From positions 1 through 15,959 of the forward strand of contig CAYQTO010000081.1 of NCBI GenBank assembly GCA_964420455.1: 15,959 nucleotides of DNA, given 5' to 3'. Below, piece after piece: positions 13,977-15,959 of this stretch. This stretch comes from CAYQTO01 sp964420455 (GTDB lineage Bacteria; Sumerlaeota; Sumerlaeia; SLMS01). A program made the position numbers and the translations under genes. The stretch's first letter is position 1; every line of letters begins with the position of its first letter. The notes under the pieces were generated by a model that worked only from the letters and a program-made list of their open reading frames with translations, was not told the origin of the DNA and did no database searches.

Positions 13977-15470
13977 ATGGTTCTTCGACGGCTGTTGCTG
14001 TGTCTATCGATCTATACACTGCTGGTGGGCGGTGCCCGCGCCGGGATTGACGACGGCGAGCTGAGCGTTGCCCTCACCGGCAAGTATCCCCCCTTCTCCT
14101 TCTACGACGAGGAGGCTACGCTGGTGGGCTTCGACGTGGATGTCTCGCGCGAGGTGGCGCGGCGTCTCGGCGTCGAGGTCCGCATCGTGCCCACCGAGTG
14201 GGGGGGGATCCTGGCCGGCCTCCAGAGTGGCCGCTACGACGCCATCATCGGGTCCATGGCGATCACCCCCCTGCGCGAGGAGCAGGTCGACTTCTCGCGT
14301 CCCTACTACATCAGCGGCGCCCAACTGTTCGTGGACCGGGAGGACGCGGACGATGTGGGCGGCATCGAGGACCTCCGCGGCGGACGTGTCGGCGTCGTCC
14401 TCGGCACCACCTTCGAGAAGTATCTCAATGACAACCATCCGGGCGTCGCCATCCGGACCTACAAGGGCGACGTGGATATCTTTACAGACATGGAGAACGG
14501 GCGACTCGACGGGTTCGTGACCGACCGTCTTGTGGGGATGTACCAGATCGGCGAGGCAGGAATGCCGTTCGTCCCCGCGGGGTCATTGCTTTATGAGGAG
14601 CGCATGGGGATCCCGGTGCGCACGGGGAGTGAGGACCTTCGCGCGGCCATCAACGAGGCGCTCGAGGGAATGGAGCGCGACGGCTTCTTCGAGGAGATCC
14701 ACGACAAGTGGTTTGCGCTCGAGGAGGGCGAGTCCGCCACGACCCTGAGCGAGCCCCGGGAGGTCCGTGGCATCTCCTGGGCGACGGTGGCGCGGCGCCT
14801 CGGGAGCGGATTTCTGATCACCCTCCAGGTGGCCTTCCTGTCGCTGTTTCTCGGATTCGCCCTGTCGATCCCGGTGGGGCTGATGCTGCACCACGGGGTC
14901 GGGCCGCTGCGTTGGCTGACGCGGGCGGTGGTGGACTTCCTGCGCGGGACGCCGGTGCTGATCCAGTTGTTCTTCGTGTATTACGGCGCGCCGCAGCTCG
15001 GGCGATTGGTGGAGGGATGGCTCGGCGTGGGGGGGCTGTCGGGCTGGCTGACGCTGGCGCCGATCACGGCGGCGGTGCTGACATTGGCGGTGAACGCGGG
15101 GGCATACATGGCCGAGGTGATCCGGGCGGGGCTGATGTCGGTGGACCCGGGCCAGGCGCTCGCGGGCCGGTCGCTAGGTCTCAATCGACTCCAGATTTTC
15201 ATCCACATCGTCTGGCCCCAGGCGTTCCGGATCGCCGTCCCGCCGCTCATGAACTCCGCCGTGGCACTGCTCAAGGACACCGCATTGATCTCCGTCATCG
15301 CCGTGCCCGAGGTCATCCGCGAGGCCGAGTCCATCATCTCCGCAACCTACGACCCGATGACCTACTACTTCCTCGCCGGGATGATGTTCTTCGTGTTCAC
15401 GTTTCCGTTGATGATCCTGGCGCAACGGCTCGAGCGGCGCATCCAGTCGAAGGGGTTCAAGAATGCTTAA
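13977..15470 (+). CDS. Fused amino acid ABC transporter: substrate-binding domain plus permease, 497 aa
   Basis: One chain carries both parts of a polar amino acid importer. Residues 1-22 are a signal peptide or membrane anchor (RRLLLCLSIYTLLVGGARA). Residues 27-250 are a family 3 solute-binding domain with GFDVDVSREVARRLG (51-65), SMAITPLREEQVDFSRPYY (93-111; R100 likely binds the amino acid carboxylate) and D183 (FVTDR). Residues about 265-490 are a HisM/GlnP-type permease with membrane helices. The ATPase-contact EAA loop runs from EVIRAGLMSVDPGQALAGRS to PQAFRIA (380-420). Fused binding-permease proteins occur in Gram-positive GlnP types and some other phyla. Next to lysine/beta-lysine genes it may import a basic amino acid. 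However, the Asp that lines the side-chain pocket of HisJ/LAO proteins is Thr34 here, so specificity is open. The start at 13977 lacks a strong Shine-Dalgarno. The following ATPase start overlaps the stop by 8 bases. Confidence 0.9.
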   Translation: MVLRRLLLCLSIYTLLVGGARAGIDDGELSVALTGKYPPFSFYDEEATLVGFDVDVSREVARRLGVEVRIVPTEWGGILAGLQSGRYDAIIGSMAITPLREEQVDFSRPYYISGAQLFVDREDADDVGGIEDLRGGRVGVVLGTTFEKYLNDNHPGVAIRTYKGDVDIFTDMENGRLDGFVTDRLVGMYQIGEAGMPFVPAGSLLYEERMGIPVRTGSEDLRAAINEALEGMERDGFFEEIHDKWFALEEGESATTLSEPREVRGISWATVARRLGSGFLITLQVAFLSLFLGFALSIPVGLMLHHGVGPLRWLTRAVVDFLRGTPVLIQLFFVYYGAPQLGRLVEGWLGVGGLSGWLTLAPITAAVLTLAVNAGAYMAEVIRAGLMSVDPGQALAGRSLGLNRLQIFIHIVWPQAFRIAVPPLMNSAVALLKDTALISVIAVPEVIREAESIISATYDPMTYYFLAGMMFFVFTFPLMILAQRLERRIQSKGFKNA

Positions 15471-15959
15471 GGTCGAGGACGTGACGTATGTCTATCGCGG
15501 GACCGAGGAAGGGATCCGTGGGGTGTGTATAGACGTGCCGCAGGAGCACGTGTTCGCGATCCTGGGGCGGAGCGGGGCGGGCAAGACGACCCTGCTCCAA
15601 TGCCTCGGGCGGTTCCTCAAGCCCCAGTCGGGCCGGATCACCATCGATGGCCAGGACATCATGTCGCTTGACGAGATCGACTTCAGGCGACGGCTGGGGC
15701 TCGTTTTCCAGCGGCTGAACCTGTTTCCGCACCTGACGGTGCGGGAAAACATCGAGCTGGCCCCGGTCAAGGCACTGAAGCGCGACCGCGACGAGGTCAG
15801 AGCCGAGGGGGGAACGATGCTCGACCGGTTCGGCATCGCGGACCTGGCGGAAAAGTACCCCGCGGAGATCAGCGGCGGCCAGGCCCAGCGCGTCGCCATC
15901 TGCCGATCCATGATGCTCAAGCCCGACTATCTCCTGCTCGACGAGCCGACCGCCGCGCT
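15463..15959 (+). CDS. Amino acid ABC transporter ATPase (GlnQ/HisP-like), C-terminus cut by window edge
   Basis: The visible 165 codons form the nucleotide-binding subunit of a polar amino acid importer. The Walker A motif is GRSGAGKTT (35-43). The Q-loop is VFQRLNLFPHLTV (81-93), typical of this subfamily. The signature is ISGGQAQR (136-143, Ile for the usual Leu), and Walker B is YLLLDEPTAA (156-165), where the window ends. About 80-90 residues, including the H-loop, should follow. It starts with ATG at 15463, inside the last codons of the permease gene (8-base overlap), so the two are translationally coupled. It pairs with the fused binding-permease protein to make a complete importer from two genes. 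Confidence 0.93.
   Translation, partial: MLKVEDVTYVYRGTEEGIRGVCIDVPQEHVFAILGRSGAGKTTLLQCLGRFLKPQSGRITIDGQDIMSLDEIDFRRRLGLVFQRLNLFPHLTVRENIELAPVKALKRDRDEVRAEGGTMLDRFGIADLAEKYPAEISGGQAQRVAICRSMMLKPDYLLLDEPTAA

Overview
The window is GC-rich bacterial chromosome with tightly packed genes, strong GC bias at third codon positions and many long antisense shadow ORFs. I see no insertion sequence, CRISPR array, tRNA or rRNA. The organism is not identifiable from the sequence. A RicT/PSP1 protein with a basic tail, a PhyH-type dioxygenase, a clade-divergent KamA and orphan secreted proteins would fit an uncultured-type phylum (planctomycete, Hydrogenedentota or Sumerlaeota-like), but this is a weak guess.

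Layout. Positions 1-921 (minus) hold the 5' part of a nucleotidyltransferase-fold protein that has no in-frame ATG near its start. A hypothetical gene (1100-1711, plus) converges with and overlaps by 4 bp a pteridine-reductase-type SDR (1708-2463, minus). Divergent from the SDR is a RicT/PSP1 gene (2571-3806), followed by an acidic hypothetical (3852-4313) and a secreted orphan protein (4399-5589). On the minus strand lie a PhyH-family dioxygenase (5605-6474) and, upstream of it behind an intrinsic terminator, a lysine 2,3-aminomutase, kamA (6626-8011).

A 336-bp divergent control region separates kamA from a plus-strand operon. The operon encodes a class III aminotransferase (8348-9922), CoA-transferase subunits A and B (9919-10614, 10611-11300), an M20 metallo-deacylase (11373-12674) and a thiolase (12671-13879). 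After a 97-bp gap come a fused substrate-binding/permease protein (13977-15470) and its ATPase (15463 to the window end). Three of the junctions are 4-bp start/stop overlaps, and the permease/ATPase junction overlaps by 8 bp.

Working model (inference). The right half encodes import of an amino acid and breakdown of lysine through beta-lysine. KamA makes 3,6-diaminohexanoate. The aminotransferase removes the 3-amino group to give a 3-oxo acid. The CoA-transferase activates it and the thiolase cleaves it to acetyl-CoA plus a 4-aminobutyryl (or 4-acetamidobutyryl) unit. The M20 enzyme would remove an N-acetyl group, giving 4-aminobutyrate. This resembles the beta-lysine route that I recall being described biochemically in a Pseudomonas by Barker's group. 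It differs from clostridial lysine fermentation, whose kamDE, kdd and kce genes are absent here. The acetyltransferase that such a route needs is also not in the window.
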